From the NCBI GenBank assembly GCA_037126765.1, contig JBBCBC010000009.1, forward strand, positions 27,984,870-28,048,869: a DNA stretch of 64,000 nucleotides. The letters are read 5' to 3'. Below are positions 11,599-22,931 of this stretch, in pieces. Below the pieces are notes generated by a model. The model had not been told where the DNA came from, searched no databases, and worked only from the letters and a program-made list of their open reading frames with translations. A program made the position numbers and the translations under genes. The stretch comes from Stenogyne calaminthoides. Its lineage: Eukaryota > Streptophyta > Magnoliopsida > Lamiales > Lamiaceae. Numbering within the stretch: position 1 is the stretch's first letter; each line of letters begins with the position of its first letter.

Positions 11599-11758
11599 CT
11601 ATTTATAGGAGAAAGAGTCGGACATTAAACCCCGGATTTCAAAATAAAAAAGAAATAGTGCGGAAAAAAACAAAACCGCAAAAGTCAAAAAGTAAAAAAA
11701 AAAAAGTTTGAATAGTAATTACTATTCATGAACAGTACTTGGTCTGTAAAGTGACGCA
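11599..11758 (-). promoter_or_regulatory. Caulimovirid promoter: TATA box and TGACG element
   Basis: The minus strand reads CTATAAATAG at 11,599-11,608, followed by a pyrimidine-rich CTCTCTTTCTCTCTC leader. About 145 bases upstream, TGACG (plus strand 11,752-11,756, within GTGACGCATG) resembles the as-1 type motif found upstream of caulimovirus major promoters. Its position after the last ORF matches a pregenomic RNA promoter. Activity is not shown. Confidence 0.55.
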
Positions 11759-11828
11759 TGCAATGATGAATTTTATTCGTTGTTTTCAGTAATCATATCT
11801 TGCACCATATGATTAAGTCCTCAATGTT

Positions 11829-13726
11829 TTAAATCGCCATTAAAGAGGCTTGCTTTTTCATGAGCATAAAAGTCTCCTTAAATCCTGCCAATTGTTGACG
11901 ATCATTAAACCATCCTTCATTTGTTCTATATGAAGCTTCAATCCATGGAATCCATTCTTCCAGAACTCTAATCTTCTTTTTAAGAATTTTAAGATAATTA
12001 TTATTTTTAATAACATTGTTTTCATTATCAATGAAAATATCAGAAGGAGTTCTCCAGATATTATAATGTAGTCCTCCTGTATCACTCAAGAGGTAGAATA
12101 ACCTAGAACGGATTATTCCGTGTTGAATTTCCCATCCTTCCGTTGAAATGGATGAAAAGAAACCATTTGGATAAGATCTTTCCATAATTACTTTTTTTTT
12201 TATCAGGCAAAGTTAGATGTTAGAAGTTAGTAGTTAGTACACCAAGCACTCAAATACTCCACAAAATCGTCAATCCACCTTATAACTTCCATAACTCCAA
12301 ATTCGTTCCCAGAGGGAATCGAACCTGGGTCTCCCACTCAAATGAGGAGACCAGTGGCCAGGTGGGCTAAGCCACCTGGTTAATTACTTCTTTTCTTTAA
12401 TTTTCTCTTTAAGAGAGTGCTTTAACAGGTCAAAGCTATCTTGTAGAGAGACATCTTGGCAATCTTCGTTTGGATCCTGAGCGTCCTGAAGATCATAACC
12501 AGATATCATGGAAGCATCAAATTTTAAATCTGAAAAATCAATATCACCAAGCAGATCATTTTTAATTAGATCCATATAACGATCTATAAGTTTCTCCTTA
12601 GAGAGAATACCTAAATACTTCTTAGAGTATTCTGAAAAAAAAAAAAAAAAAAAGGTATTAAGAGCATGGTCCTCAATATTCTTTTTATAAAAATCTATTT
12701 TGGATTTAATCCTATCAATATTTTCTTGAATAGGTAGTTCATCGGAACCTGGAGAAAATTAATAGATCGTTACCATATTATTCCAAAATCTTGTTGAATA
12801 AGTTCTCTATAAACAAGGAATACCATATTCAGTATAACGAAATTCTGGTTTCCATTTCCAGACCCATGGGAGTCCTGAATCAACAAAAACATACAAATAG
12901 TTTTACCACATGTACTGTGTGACTTGAGAGAAAAAGATATTATAGAGTATTCTTCTAATAGAGGTTTAACCTCTTCTGGCAAAATATTTGCAATGGCACA
13001 AAAAATCTCCCACCAAGAGAAAAATCAATTAGGAATTTGTTTCCTTCCAATATTCTCACACAATTTTATCAACCAAGTATGAGAATGCTTGGGATTGTGA
13101 TAAAATAAAGTTTTATAAAAACTTTCAAGATAAACCCAGTAATTGTACTGGTAATTGACTTTGTTGACTTCATTCAACATCTTCCTTTCAGCCAAAGGAG
13201 AAATACCCCATTCTTGAATGGAGATTATCTTCTTAATAATGAACTTCAAGTAATTAATGATATTACCCTTAACTGGGAAATGTTGAATTTCCACACTTCC
13301 AAGACTAATAAGGATGTTTTCATAGAAACCTCTAGTCTTATAAGATTCAACCTTCCATCCACAATTCGGGATGTATTTTTCCATAAGAATCCATGGGGAT
13401 TCTTTGAACTTTTCATCATCATCTTCAATGTGAAGAATTAATTCCCTCTTAGGAGAATCAAAATAAGTATATTCTTTCTGAACAGTTGAAGCATATGATG
13501 CTTCATCAATAAATTTTGAGGAATTGTCCTCAACAGAAGTATTTTTCCTATGCTTCTGTTTTAGGAATTCTTGAAATTCCTTATGCATGTTTTCATCATT
13601 AGATAAAGATGAACCAATACCAGAAATATTCTAGTTAACTAGGGATTTCTTTCCTCGTTGGAAAAGAGGAGGATTACCTCCTCTTCCTCTGAATGAGGAA
13701 TAGGAATTTCTTCCAGAGTTGCTCAT
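11829..13726 (-). pseudogene. Last ORF of the endogenous caulimovirid, function unknown, broken
   Basis: The start is set at minus-strand ATG 13,724-13,726, five bases after the pol stop. The first residues are Ser/Arg/Gly-rich (MSNSGRNS... with an RGRGG box). A TAG follows at about 13,632. A long open stretch from 13,588 to 13,025 contains WILMEKYIPNCGW. A frameshift near 12,880, the SINE at 12,194-12,380, and a final open stretch (12,185-11,829) with WEIQHGIIRSRLFYL follow. The position corresponds to the transactivator/inclusion-body ORF of caulimovirids, but I do not recognise the family from its residues. Confidence 0.6.
12194..12380 (-). mobile_element. tRNA-derived SINE, copy 1
   Basis: 187 bp flanked by the 9-bp duplication TAATTACTT (12,185-12,193 and 12,381-12,389). 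Read on the minus strand it has a pol III A box (TGGCTTAGCCCACC, from 12,375 downwards), a B box GGTTCGATTCC (12,315-12,325) and a 3' A-tail. It sits inside the last caulimovirid ORF and so is younger than that insert. The relatives at 23,905 and 24,892 have the same orientation. Confidence 0.85.
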
Positions 13727-13731
13727 ATATG

Positions 13732-16700
13732 TCATGAAGAAATAAATTCACGGGTTAAAAAATCTGGAAGATGATTATCTTTTCTCTGCTTATGAATGAT
13801 GTCGAAATCAAAATAAGCAAGATGCGATTGTCATCGGGCAAATATTTGTTTTGAAACATTATGTTCAAAGTCTTTAAAAAGCATAAAAGTAGCAGCTTTA
13901 CAATCCGTATAAATTGTAAATTTCTGATTATATAAATCATCTTGGAATTTGAGAACACATTTAAAGATAGATAGAATTTCTTTAGCAGTGACAGAATAAT
14001 TCTTCTGGCTATTATTCCATTTACCTGAATAAAATCTAATAATATAATCCATTTTATTATCAGGATTAATTTGTTTCAAAATACCACCATACCCCAAATC
14101 TGAAGCATCAGTTTCAACCATTTTTTTCCATGATGAATTAGCAAGCATAAGACAAGGAATATTCTTAATCTTATCTTTAATTTTAATTACAACCTTAGTA
14201 TGATTATCATTCCAAGGAGAAGGATTCTTCTTAAGCCTATCATATAAGATAGCGGAATCTTCAGCAAGATTTTTAGTGTAAGAAGACACATAATTAAGAC
14301 TTCCTAAAAATCTTTGTAACTGAGTTTTATCAATAATTATATCAGGAAATTTATTACCGAACTCAATGCTTCGTTGAATAGGAATAATATTTCCTTTTTC
14401 AATTGTATGACCTAAGAATTTTGTAGGTCTCGAACGAGTTTTGTGAGGCAGGAAGTCTAGAGGGGAGGGGTGAATAAACTTCTGAAAACTTTTGTGCAGA
14501 TCAGGTGTGATTGCAGTTTGCCTGATCAGAGTTCAAGTGAATCAGTTTGGACTGATATCCAACTTACTGATCGCCTTAGGGCAGATCAGTTTGGTGTTTA
14601 TCAATTTAACTGATTGTGCGGAAGCTAGTTAATACCCGTGGGAAAAAACCACTTTATAAAAAATCAGATTCCGAAGTTGTTTTCAATCAGATGACTATGG
14701 AGTCAATCTGATTAGATCAGTAGCTTGGTGCTAGCTGATCCTAACTCAGAATATGTATGCAGATTTAATCAAGTTGTGTGCAATAGTGTAAAGCAGTTAA
14801 TCAAACAAGTAAATGCACACAAGATTTATAGTGGTTCGGACAACCAGTCCTACGTCCACTCTTCCCTAACACAAGGGGCACCAACTTAACCAACTTGGAC
14901 TTAGTTTATTATGTTATTCCAACACATTACACCAACAGATATTTATAGAGTTCTCACTCAACCGATCCCAGAAATCAGAACTAGAAACCCTAGTCTGAAA
15001 TCTTGCAAAACAAACTTAACCTAACTTTGGGTTTTGGGTAAGATTTGTTGTTTGTTCCAACTTGAAATCTATCCTAGTGTTTAAGTAGCCTAACAACTAG
15101 AGGATGAGATTTATGTGCTAAGAACTATGGGATGAACACTTTAGAAAAATAATCTTCAAGGTTGTGTTCTTCGTGCGGAAATTTGGCTATAGTATGAGCT
15201 TCTTGATAATTTCCGTCGTTCTCACTATGAAGAGTAATCCCATATATATAGGCCTCGAAATCAAAGAGTCGTTGGAGAGCAATTTGAATTTCCAGCTATA
15301 TTTGGTAGACATGTAGGATTTGATGTGACGTGCTTCAGGGACGGCATGGCCGAAAGCGTGAATAGTTGTCTTTTATAGCCGTTTGACCAAGCAGCACCAA
15401 ATCCCGTATTGTCGGCTCCGTTCATACGTGTATTGTTCTCATTGGTTAACAAGAACACTTTTCAGTGTTTGTTCTACCAACTAAAGTTGACATTCTTCTT
15501 GTCCAGATCAACAATGTATAACTTGGTGAAACATCAGTTACCACATGGTGTGAGCTGACCTGATCAGTTACCACTGATCAGTCTACCTGGTAGAGTCTTC
15601 TGGTGCCAGTTGTCTTAGCTCAACTAGCAGACTCGACTGATGTAGGTCTTCTGGTAGTCATCTGATTTTCAGGTCTTCTGAATTTGAGCTTCATGACTTC
15701 ACTCTGATCATCTGACTTTATCAGATCGTCTGATCTTCTGTCTTTCCCTTGCCTTCTTACCTTCTGACTTCAGCTGGTCTTTTGTTCTTCTCAGCTGATC
15801 TTTTGATCTGACCTATACATATTGAGTTCCCCCTCAACATGTGACCTATCTTATACATCAGTTGTTCTATACAATAATTATCAACTGGTCATCTTATAAC
15901 TGGTATTTAAAAATATCAGTCAGCTAACAGGTCTGACTGGTCCTATTACATGTGTTTTGAAACTTTCATCAAAACTCTAAATTTCCCAACAAATTTTACT
16001 TTGGTTTTGAGACGACTAATCCATTTTTAATGATTAAACTTTTAAACATATCAAGATGTTTAAAATGTATTTCCAAATCTTTAGAAAACACAAGAATATC
16101 ATCAATATAAACAATGATAAAATCACTATAAGGATAAAAAAATGTCATTCATAGTTTGTTGAAATTCTGAAGGAGCATTTTTTAAGCCAAAAGGCATAAC
16201 CGTCCATTCATAATGACCGAAAGGAACATTGAAAGCAGTTTTATACATGTCTGCTTTATCAATCTGTATTTGCCAAAATCCTGATTTTAAATCAAATTTT
16301 GAAAATACAAGAGCATTGACTAATCTGTCAAGAAGATTCTTTTTATTAGGAATAGGGTGCCTAATCCATTTTAAAACTTTATTAAGAGGTTTACAATTAA
16401 TAACCAATATAGAAACTCCGCGCTCCTGTTCAGAATGCTTATTAACATAAAAGGCAGTACAAGACCAGGGGGACTTAGAAGGAGTAATAAGTTTCTTCTG
16501 TAATAGGGAAGATATTTCCTTCTTACATAACTCTAAATACTCAGATTTCATCTGACAAGGTCTAGACTTAGTCGGAATTTTATTATCTTTAAAATCTTTC
16601 TCATAAGGAAGAGAAACAATATGTTTCTTTCTATCCCAAAAAGCATTAGGAAACTCATTGCAAATGTCAATAGAGAATTTATTATGCAATAGTTTAATCT

Positions 16701-17286
16701 TATCTTGAAGCTTAGAATTCTTTAACCTATCTTCAATAGTTAAAGAATTTAATTCTTCTTTAAGAAAATTGATCTGACAATTTTTATAATCAATTTGGTC
16801 TTGGATCAAATTAAGAATCTTATGGATATATTTAGTTATAAACCTGAAAGTAATAGGCATACCATTATACGTACCTGTAATTCATTTTTCATTAATAAAT
16901 GTAAGAGGATAAATCTTAAAAAGAAATGGAAGACCAATAATCATTTGACTAGTAATATCTTCTGCAATAAGAAAGTCGTTGGCAATACAACAACCATCAA
17001 CACAAACATAAGCATTTTTAAGCTTATAATTAATCTTTAAAGATCCTCCTCCTGCATGAGAAACAGAATCTGTAGTCTTTTCAAAATACTTGGTGGGAAT
17101 TCTTCTCATCTGAATGACACTTAAGTCAGCACCACTATCAATCATAGCAATAAAATCTTCTTTATAAGAATTATTAATAAGAAGAGAAATCTTTGTATAC
17201 CATTTTTGAGATATAATCATATTAATGGTAGATAGATGATTTTTATCAATATTGATATTATCATTTGAATTAATCAATTGGGACAA
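13732..17286 (-). pseudogene. Endogenous caulimovirid protease-RT-RNase H, split by a solo LTR
   Basis: On the minus strand the aspartic protease shows DSGADLSVI (near 17,130-17,155). One TGA at 16,880-16,882 separates it from RT in the same frame. RT has FSKFDLKSGFWQI, MPFGLKNAP and an intact YIDD box (complement of 16,098-16,109). A 1,570-bp solo LTR interrupts the protein between RT and its connection domain. RNase H follows with VETDASDLGYGG, YSVTAKEILSI and YTDCKAA (about 14,289-13,831) and ends at the stop complementary to 13,732-13,734. There is no integrase domain. The enzyme would copy viral RNA to DNA; this copy is disrupted. Confidence 0.88.
14422..15991 (-). mobile_element. Solo LTR of the copia B family inside the caulimovirid pol
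   Basis: 1,570 bp in minus orientation. The plus strand begins TGTAGGTCTCG and ends TTTCCCAACA, the reverse complement of the B LTR ends. The target-site duplication AATTT occurs at 14,417-14,421 and 15,992-15,996. A minus-strand TATA-like TATATATATGG lies at 15,241-15,252. There is no internal domain, so it arose by LTR-LTR recombination. The reading of the viral pol continues across it. Confidence 0.93.
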
Positions 17287-17852
17287 AGCTATTGAGCTTG
17301 TAGAAGTATCTTCAATTTTTTCTTTACCTTTTTCAATAAGAGAAAGACGGATAGAAAAATCAGAATTTTACTTCTGAAGAGTTTTGACACTATTCTTGAG
17401 ATTATCAATCTCATGAATTAAATCATTTATGGTAATAGGATTATTTTTAATATTCCTATGTTTAAGAAGATTATTTAATTCTCCCTTGTTATAATAATTA
17501 TAATTATCAACCTTATTAGAAAGACTAGTTTTAGTATTACTAAATGAAGAATCATGTAATTGATCAATAATTTTATCTCTTAAACTAGAATCTTTATCTG
17601 TTTAAGAAAATTGAGAATATTATTATCAGTTAAGACATTAATATTCAAGTCTTGGAATTGACTCATGAGTTTATAATACTCATCTTCATCATTATTATTT
17701 GTATTATTAATACAATTTAGACAAGGTTTTCCAAGAGTACAATTATTGCATTCTTCTTTATTAGAACAAGTAGTAACATTATCAGAAGAATTAGATTCTT
17801 CAGAGGAATCATAATCAGACTCATTAGGATATGTATCAACTTCATAATTCAT
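17287..17852 (-). pseudogene. Caulimovirid linker: acidic, Cys-rich and coiled-coil region
   Basis: This lies between the coat-protein knuckle and the protease. A 90-residue open stretch (17,852-17,580, minus strand) is acidic and Ser-rich (SDYDSSEESNSSD). It holds five cysteines in the pattern CX6CX2CX5CX2C, then Asn/Asp runs. After a frame break, 17,579-17,287 encodes a charged region with heptad-like leucines and a TAA near 17,370. It probably belonged to the same polyprotein. Function is not recognised. Confidence 0.5.
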
Positions 17853-19636
17853 GACAATTTTATAAAGAGTTTCTTTTAAATTATCATCAATACCAAAATT
17901 TTTAATCTTGTCTTTAGCATAACATTGATTAGCATAATGACCAGTTCTATTACACTTTTTACAAATAATTGTATTATAATTTTTATTTTTAAAATATTTT
18001 CTTTTATTTTTATCATGTTTATAATCATGATCTTCATCCTTATCTTTTTTCGCTTATTATTAGAATAACGTTTTCTTTTCCTATAAGTAGATTTATGTTT
18101 AAAATCTCTTTTATTAATATTAGGAAAACTATTTTTAGAATTAGGATTATCTAATCCAAATTGGTCACAGAATTGACCCAATTGTTTTCTTTCCAAAAGA
18201 TTATCTTTTTTAATTTGATTTCTTAATTTAATTTCATTACGAAGATTTAATCCTTCCTGTATACAAGTACTTATGATTTGACCAAAAGTATAAGACTCAT
18301 AAGCAATATGGTCAGAGTCTTTTCTAAGGACTTTTTTAATCCTTTCAGCAAATAAATAAGGAAAACCGTCAATAAACTTGTTATTCCAAATATCCTGGTT
18401 ACATTCAGGGATATCATAAATACGAGACAGAAAAGTATCTTTGTACCATCTGAAATGAGTTAAAATTTTATACTTCATCTTTAAAAGAAGAGTTTTGGTA
18501 TTTTCAGATTTATTAGTAAATCTACCAGTAAAATGTTCTAGAATAGTAAGAACAAGAGAGTAGACATCATTAGGTCTGGTCTCACCATCTTCAATTTTAA
18601 CAGAAGAAAATATTTCCTGTTTATTTAACGGGTTTAAATAATTATCCCACCAACCTTTAAGCTGACCAGTAAAACCAACAGTAATACCCTGAGCGGTTTG
18701 TAAATCATTATTTCCGCTAATTCTACAAGCAGAACTATACATAAGCATACGATGGCATTGTGTAAAAATATGTTTATCACTACCACCATCAATATTCCAT
18801 TCATAAATGCTTTTACCTGAATAAGAGGTATTAAAGAAGTTTTCTTGTTCTTCATGAAAAACATCCATAGGAGTGGGTCTTTTATAATAATATTTAGACA
18901 TATTTGGCTTATCAGCCCATTTCATTTTATTAATACTATTAGTATTATCAAACTCAATAGGGCTAGTAATGGGACTTTCTTCAAAGTCATCATCTAAAGC
19001 AGAAATATTCAGATTATTGAATTTGTCACTAATGATTTTTTTCAAAATCAGACATTGAAGGTTCAATTTTGAAGTCTTTCAATTCTACAGGAGACTGTAT
19101 TGAAGAATCAGTTTTAATAATACTATCGTTTTCAAGTAAATCAAATTTAATCTGAGTTTTAGTTTGAGATAAAATTCTATCTATTTTATCATGTAAAGAT
19201 ATAATTTCTTCACCTAGAATAGACAGATAAAGATTGCAAAAATTATTTGCTCAATCATTTGATTAATATGTTTCACAGTAATTTGTAAAACATCATTCTC
19301 AATAATCTTAGAGAATGGAAGAAAATTAAAAATTCTACCATTTCTTTCAATTTGAAAAGGGACATGTCCTCCAGAAACGATCTTATAATCACGCTCAATA
19401 ACAGAAACATGGTTTATATAAAAAGTTTTAATAAACCAATGAACATAATAAGTGATTTCATTATGTTGTTCACATAATTTATAAAAACTGTCAACAAAGT
19501 AATTTAAATCATCTTTTGAAAAAAATTTAAAATACCAAATTCTAAAATGATCCCATTTAGGATTATTAAACCTATCATTAATATGAGCTCTAGTTGAAGA
19601 TCCTTTAGAAAAATCTAAAAAGTTTGTAATATCCAT
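17853..19636 (-). pseudogene. Caulimovirid coat-protein polyprotein with CCHC knuckle
   Basis: An upstream open stretch (19,636-19,214) starts at an ATG and has aromatic-rich helices (WDHFRIWYFKFFS). It is frame-shifted from the main coat region, which starts near 19,066. That region contains QGITVGFTGQLKGWWDNYL and KYKILTHFRWYKDTFLSRI, features of capsid domains of gag and pararetrovirus type, then a Lys/Arg-rich tail. A one-base shift near 18,050 puts the knuckle (CKKCNRTGHYANQC, near 17,920-17,961) out of frame. The role would be nucleic-acid packaging. The coat-protein call rests on the knuckle and gene order. Confidence 0.7.
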
Positions 19637-19649
19637 AAAATTATATTTT

Positions 19650-20565
19650 AAAGTTACAATCCGAAATTATTTCGGGATCAATTTCATCTTTGTGGATGAT
19701 ATTGTTTTCATTAATAATTATTCTTTCGTTATTGTAATTATTCATTTTACAAAACATCTCTATAAGAAGAAGTAGAAGCCCTAAAATCAGAAGGTAATTC
19801 TACCTCATAATCTAAAGGAGAGATGAAAAAATGACTAGACATAGATCTAGAATAAGAAGTTGAATGTCTTCTTTGATTATTCTGAAAACCAATACTAATA
19901 ATTCCATCATTACTTTGAGTAATGTGTTGGAAATCACTATTAGTAATAAGAATTTTAGGAATGGATTGTTCTATAATCCAATTTTCAGGGAAAATTATTT
20001 CTTCTCATTTAATGGATCTCCTGGTAGTAATGTTTGATTTACCAAAATTAGTTTCAATAAGAATAGTCTCATTATTGTCCTTTTTTCAATTCTTTTACAC
20101 ATATGATTTAGAGTAAATAAAAGTTTATAATAAATACGATAACAGATACACATAACTTCAGTACCTGGTATGTAATTATAATCATGAGTTTTAACACTTA
20201 ATGTTAACGATTCAAGAATATTACTATCAGATAAAGATAGAGATAAATTAGGATATGCGTCAAAATAGACAGGTCCTAAAGTCAAACTAGACTGTATAAT
20301 TCCCATAAGGGATTGTTTCCAATTAAGGTTTCTGTCATCCCTAAGGGTAGCTAGAAAGCTTTCTGGTAAACCGTTTAAGGTAAGAGGTCTAAAGGCAACT
20401 TGTACGCATCCAATATGTAAGAACTTATGAGTTCTTTTGTAAGGTAAAATATTTTTTACTAAGTAATTTAATAATCATTTCTTCTTCATGAAGAGGTATA
20501 GAAGATTCAGTGGTTTTAACAATTTGTTTAAAACCCAACATTTCAAAAGCTCCTAATTTATAAAC
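19650..20565 (-). pseudogene. Caulimovirid movement protein (30K superfamily), broken
   Basis: The reading from about 20,565 leftwards has frameshifts near 20,440 and further down. The best region (20,306-19,995) shows MGIIQSSLTLGPVYF, then ESLTLSVKTHDYNYIPGTEV and CYRIYYK. I recognise this as the conserved core of caulimovirid cell-to-cell movement proteins, which modify plasmodesmata. A short acidic ORF from ATG 19,745 follows before the coat region. Truncated and not functional as it stands. Confidence 0.8.
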
Positions 20566-20640
20566 CATTTTAGGTTCAATTTTAGGTATAGTCCATTTAT
20601 TTAATAAAATATAAATTTTGGGAATATATATATATACTAG

Positions 20641-20978
20641 AGAACTAAGGAGTGTTTGTGAGAGTGAGTGTTTCTGCCATGGATCTGCTGTTCCATTCCT
20701 ACTACATGCCCTAATTTATTTCTAGACGAAGGGAATTAAAAGGAAAATATCTAAACTCTAAAAGTTTCAATTAAAAAAAAATTAATTAATTATATTTCTT
20801 TCACTACGATGACAATGGGGTAATTTTTTTTTCTTAAGGAAAGAACAAAATCTTAAAATCAACTTCTGTATTAGTAATATTTTCAGTAGTACTTTTGTCA
20901 TTATAAGTACATCATATTATATAAATTCTTTAAGTAATTAATTAAAAAAAAATCACAATTAATAATGAGTATCGCGTG
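20641..20978. other. Spacer right of the caulimovirid insert
   Basis: AT-rich sequence without a convincing ORF. The first bases after the TA run (TAGAGAACTAAGGAGTG) may be flanking plant DNA or the viral start; I cannot decide. Confidence 0.4.
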
Positions 20979-21375
20979 TAGGGGTGGAGCAAATACCGGT
21001 ATACCGCACTTACTGAAAAATATCGATTTTATCGAAAATTTCGGTACGATAATGGTATGAAAATATAGAAAATTTCGATATACCAAAATACCGAAATATT
21101 TCGGTATACCGAAATATTTTTGATATACCGGAAAAATATACAGGTATACCAAAAAATTTCCGGTATACCGAAAATATTTCGGTATATCGGTATATACTGA
21201 AATATCAGTACGGTATTGGGATATAATATTGACATACCAAAAATTTCGGTATGCCGAAATTTCGGTATACCGAATTTTCTGTATGACAACGGTATGACAT
21301 TTTTCGGTATCAAAATTTTTGGTACGGTAACAGTATGACAAGAAAATTTTCGGTATGCCGTACCGTCCACCCCTA
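20979..21375. mobile_element. hAT-type MITE with perfect 8-bp duplication
   Basis: 397 bp with terminal inverted repeats TAGGGGTGGA.../...TCCACCCCTA and an exact 8-bp duplication ATCGCGTG (20,971-20,978 and 21,376-21,383). The interior is built from many palindromic words around TTTCGGTATACCGAAA. These make overlapping open frames that are not genes. Confidence 0.92.
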
Positions 21376-21383
21376 ATCGCGTG

Positions 21384-21701
21384 TGATCATATAAGAATTA
21401 AATCTACATCTCTTTATAAATTTAGATTTTTAGATGATTTTTTTTTTCATAATGTTAGAGCCAATAGGGCTCACGCCTATATATTAGGTTCGATTCCTGT
21501 TGAAAGCAACTTCATCCCTATCAAATTTTCTTTTTGATGAGTCTCTTTTCAAGCTTCCAATGATGAAGTCTACATTAAAAAATATAATATAAAATAAATT
21601 AATTCAACACATCTCTATAACTTTGGATATTTAATTTCACGAGAATTCATTGACTCGTGAACTATATGCTCTAATGTTCTTAGTCTTTCTTTTACTAATG
21701 T
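21384..21701. other. Spacer with an isolated B-box-like motif
   Basis: No ORF of substance. GGTTCGATTCC occurs near 21,488-21,498 downstream of GAGCCAATAGGGCTCACGCC. This could be a decayed tRNA-derived SINE head. No tRNA cloverleaf can be drawn with confidence. Confidence 0.3.
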
Positions 21702-22931
21702 TTTGGGATTAAATTTTTTGTAGTCCAGTAATTTGTCACCGTTTTGAAATTGGTCCCGATTGTTTTGACTTTTTGTTTTTGATCTTGTAAGTTTGTAAAA
21801 ATTTTGAAATTGGTCCAGGTGACCTGCAATGGTAGGTCAACTATTCAATCAATGCACATGTGATCTTTTGTTTGAACTTCAATGTTGGTTGAATTTTTAT
21901 ACTAATGTAGCATTATTTGTTTTAATAAATTATTAAATTAGTAGAAAAAGAATAAAATTTATAATTATGTTGGTTGAATTTTTATATTAATGTAGCATTA
22001 TTTGTTTTAATAAATTATTAAATTAGTAGAAAAAGAATAAAATTTAAAAAAATTATATATTCTTCAAATTATGTTACTGATTTTTTTTATGTAAAAATTA
22101 TATTATTTAAAAATTTTGTAATTCTATTAATTTCTCATAATACGTTTAAAAACCAAAAAAATAAATTAAACTTTGCCACATTGTAAAACTTAAATTAATT
22201 TTTTTGGAATACCTTAAAGTAAATTCAATAAAAAAAACTTATGACAGTTAAATTTAAAAAAAAAAAAAAAATTTTAAGATTTTAAAAAGGTTGTAATATA
22301 AATAAAATTATAATCAAGCTTTTAAAAAAGAATTATACTTTAGACTTTTAAAATTAAATTTAAAATAATTTTTTTAATATTTTATTTTTATTTATTTATA
22401 TTACAGCATTAAAATCTTATGATTTTAATTTTAACAAATTTATCGGTTATAAGTTTTCTTTAATGAATTTACTTTAAGATATTTCAAATATTTAAATTTA
22501 ATTTTTTAAATAAGTTAGCAAAATTTAATTTACTTTAGAGTAATAAAAAATTTTAATTAATAGAATTATAAAATTAATTTTTTTAAATAATATAAATTTA
22601 TATACAAAAAATTTAGTAACATAATTTGATAATATATTAAATTTTTTTAAAATATTCAAATTTTATAATTTTTCTACTAATTTAATGAATTATTAAAACA
22701 AATAATATCACATTACATAAAAATTCAATGAATATTGCCACATATAAAATAAAGGTCAAACAAAGTGTTTACATGTGCATTGACTAGATAGGTGACCTAC
22801 TATTGCAGGTCACTTGGATTAATTTAAATATTCTCATAAATTTACTGGACTAAAATCAAAAAGTCAAAATATTTTGGACCAGTTTTAAAATGATGATAAG
22901 TTACTGGAATATAAAAAACTTAATCCCAATA
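21702..22931. mobile_element. Long foldback (inverted-repeat) element
   Basis: The left end (TTTTGGGATTAAATTTTTTGTAGTCC) is the imperfect reverse complement of the right end (GGAATATAAAAAACTTAATCCCAAT). Matching continues inwards over several hundred bases, including TGACCTGCAATGGTAGGTCA against its partner at about 22,790-22,815. The axis lies near 22,320. No transposase is present. An 82-bp tandem duplication at about 21,885-22,045 sits in the left arm. It may be a non-autonomous MULE-like element; I could not identify a target-site duplication. Confidence 0.7.

Larger units (their letters stand above)
11189..20640 (-). mobile_element. Endogenous caulimovirid (plant pararetrovirus) sequence, nearly genome-length, interrupted
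   Basis: Reading leftwards on the minus strand, the order is a 30K-type movement protein, a coat-protein polyprotein with CCHC knuckle, an acidic/coiled linker, aspartic protease, reverse transcriptase, RNase H, a last ORF of unknown function, a TATA promoter with a TGACG motif, and a primer-site relic. This is the gene set of Caulimoviridae; there is no integrase. The right edge lies next to a TA-rich run (about 20,622-20,637). On the left, copia A has inserted into the leader. A SINE and a solo LTR sit inside. All ORFs contain stops or frameshifts. The genus is not assignable from sequence reading alone. Confidence 0.85.

Noticed and set aside
20901..21370. Two long minus-strand frames rich in Tyr, Ile and Phe
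   Set aside because: They are translations of the palindromic GGTATACC words of the hAT MITE and one runs past its edge.
21460..21510. Possible tRNA from GGTTCGATTCC and nearby GAGCC...GGCTC
   Set aside because: No acceptor stem or anticodon arm could be drawn; at most a decayed SINE head.
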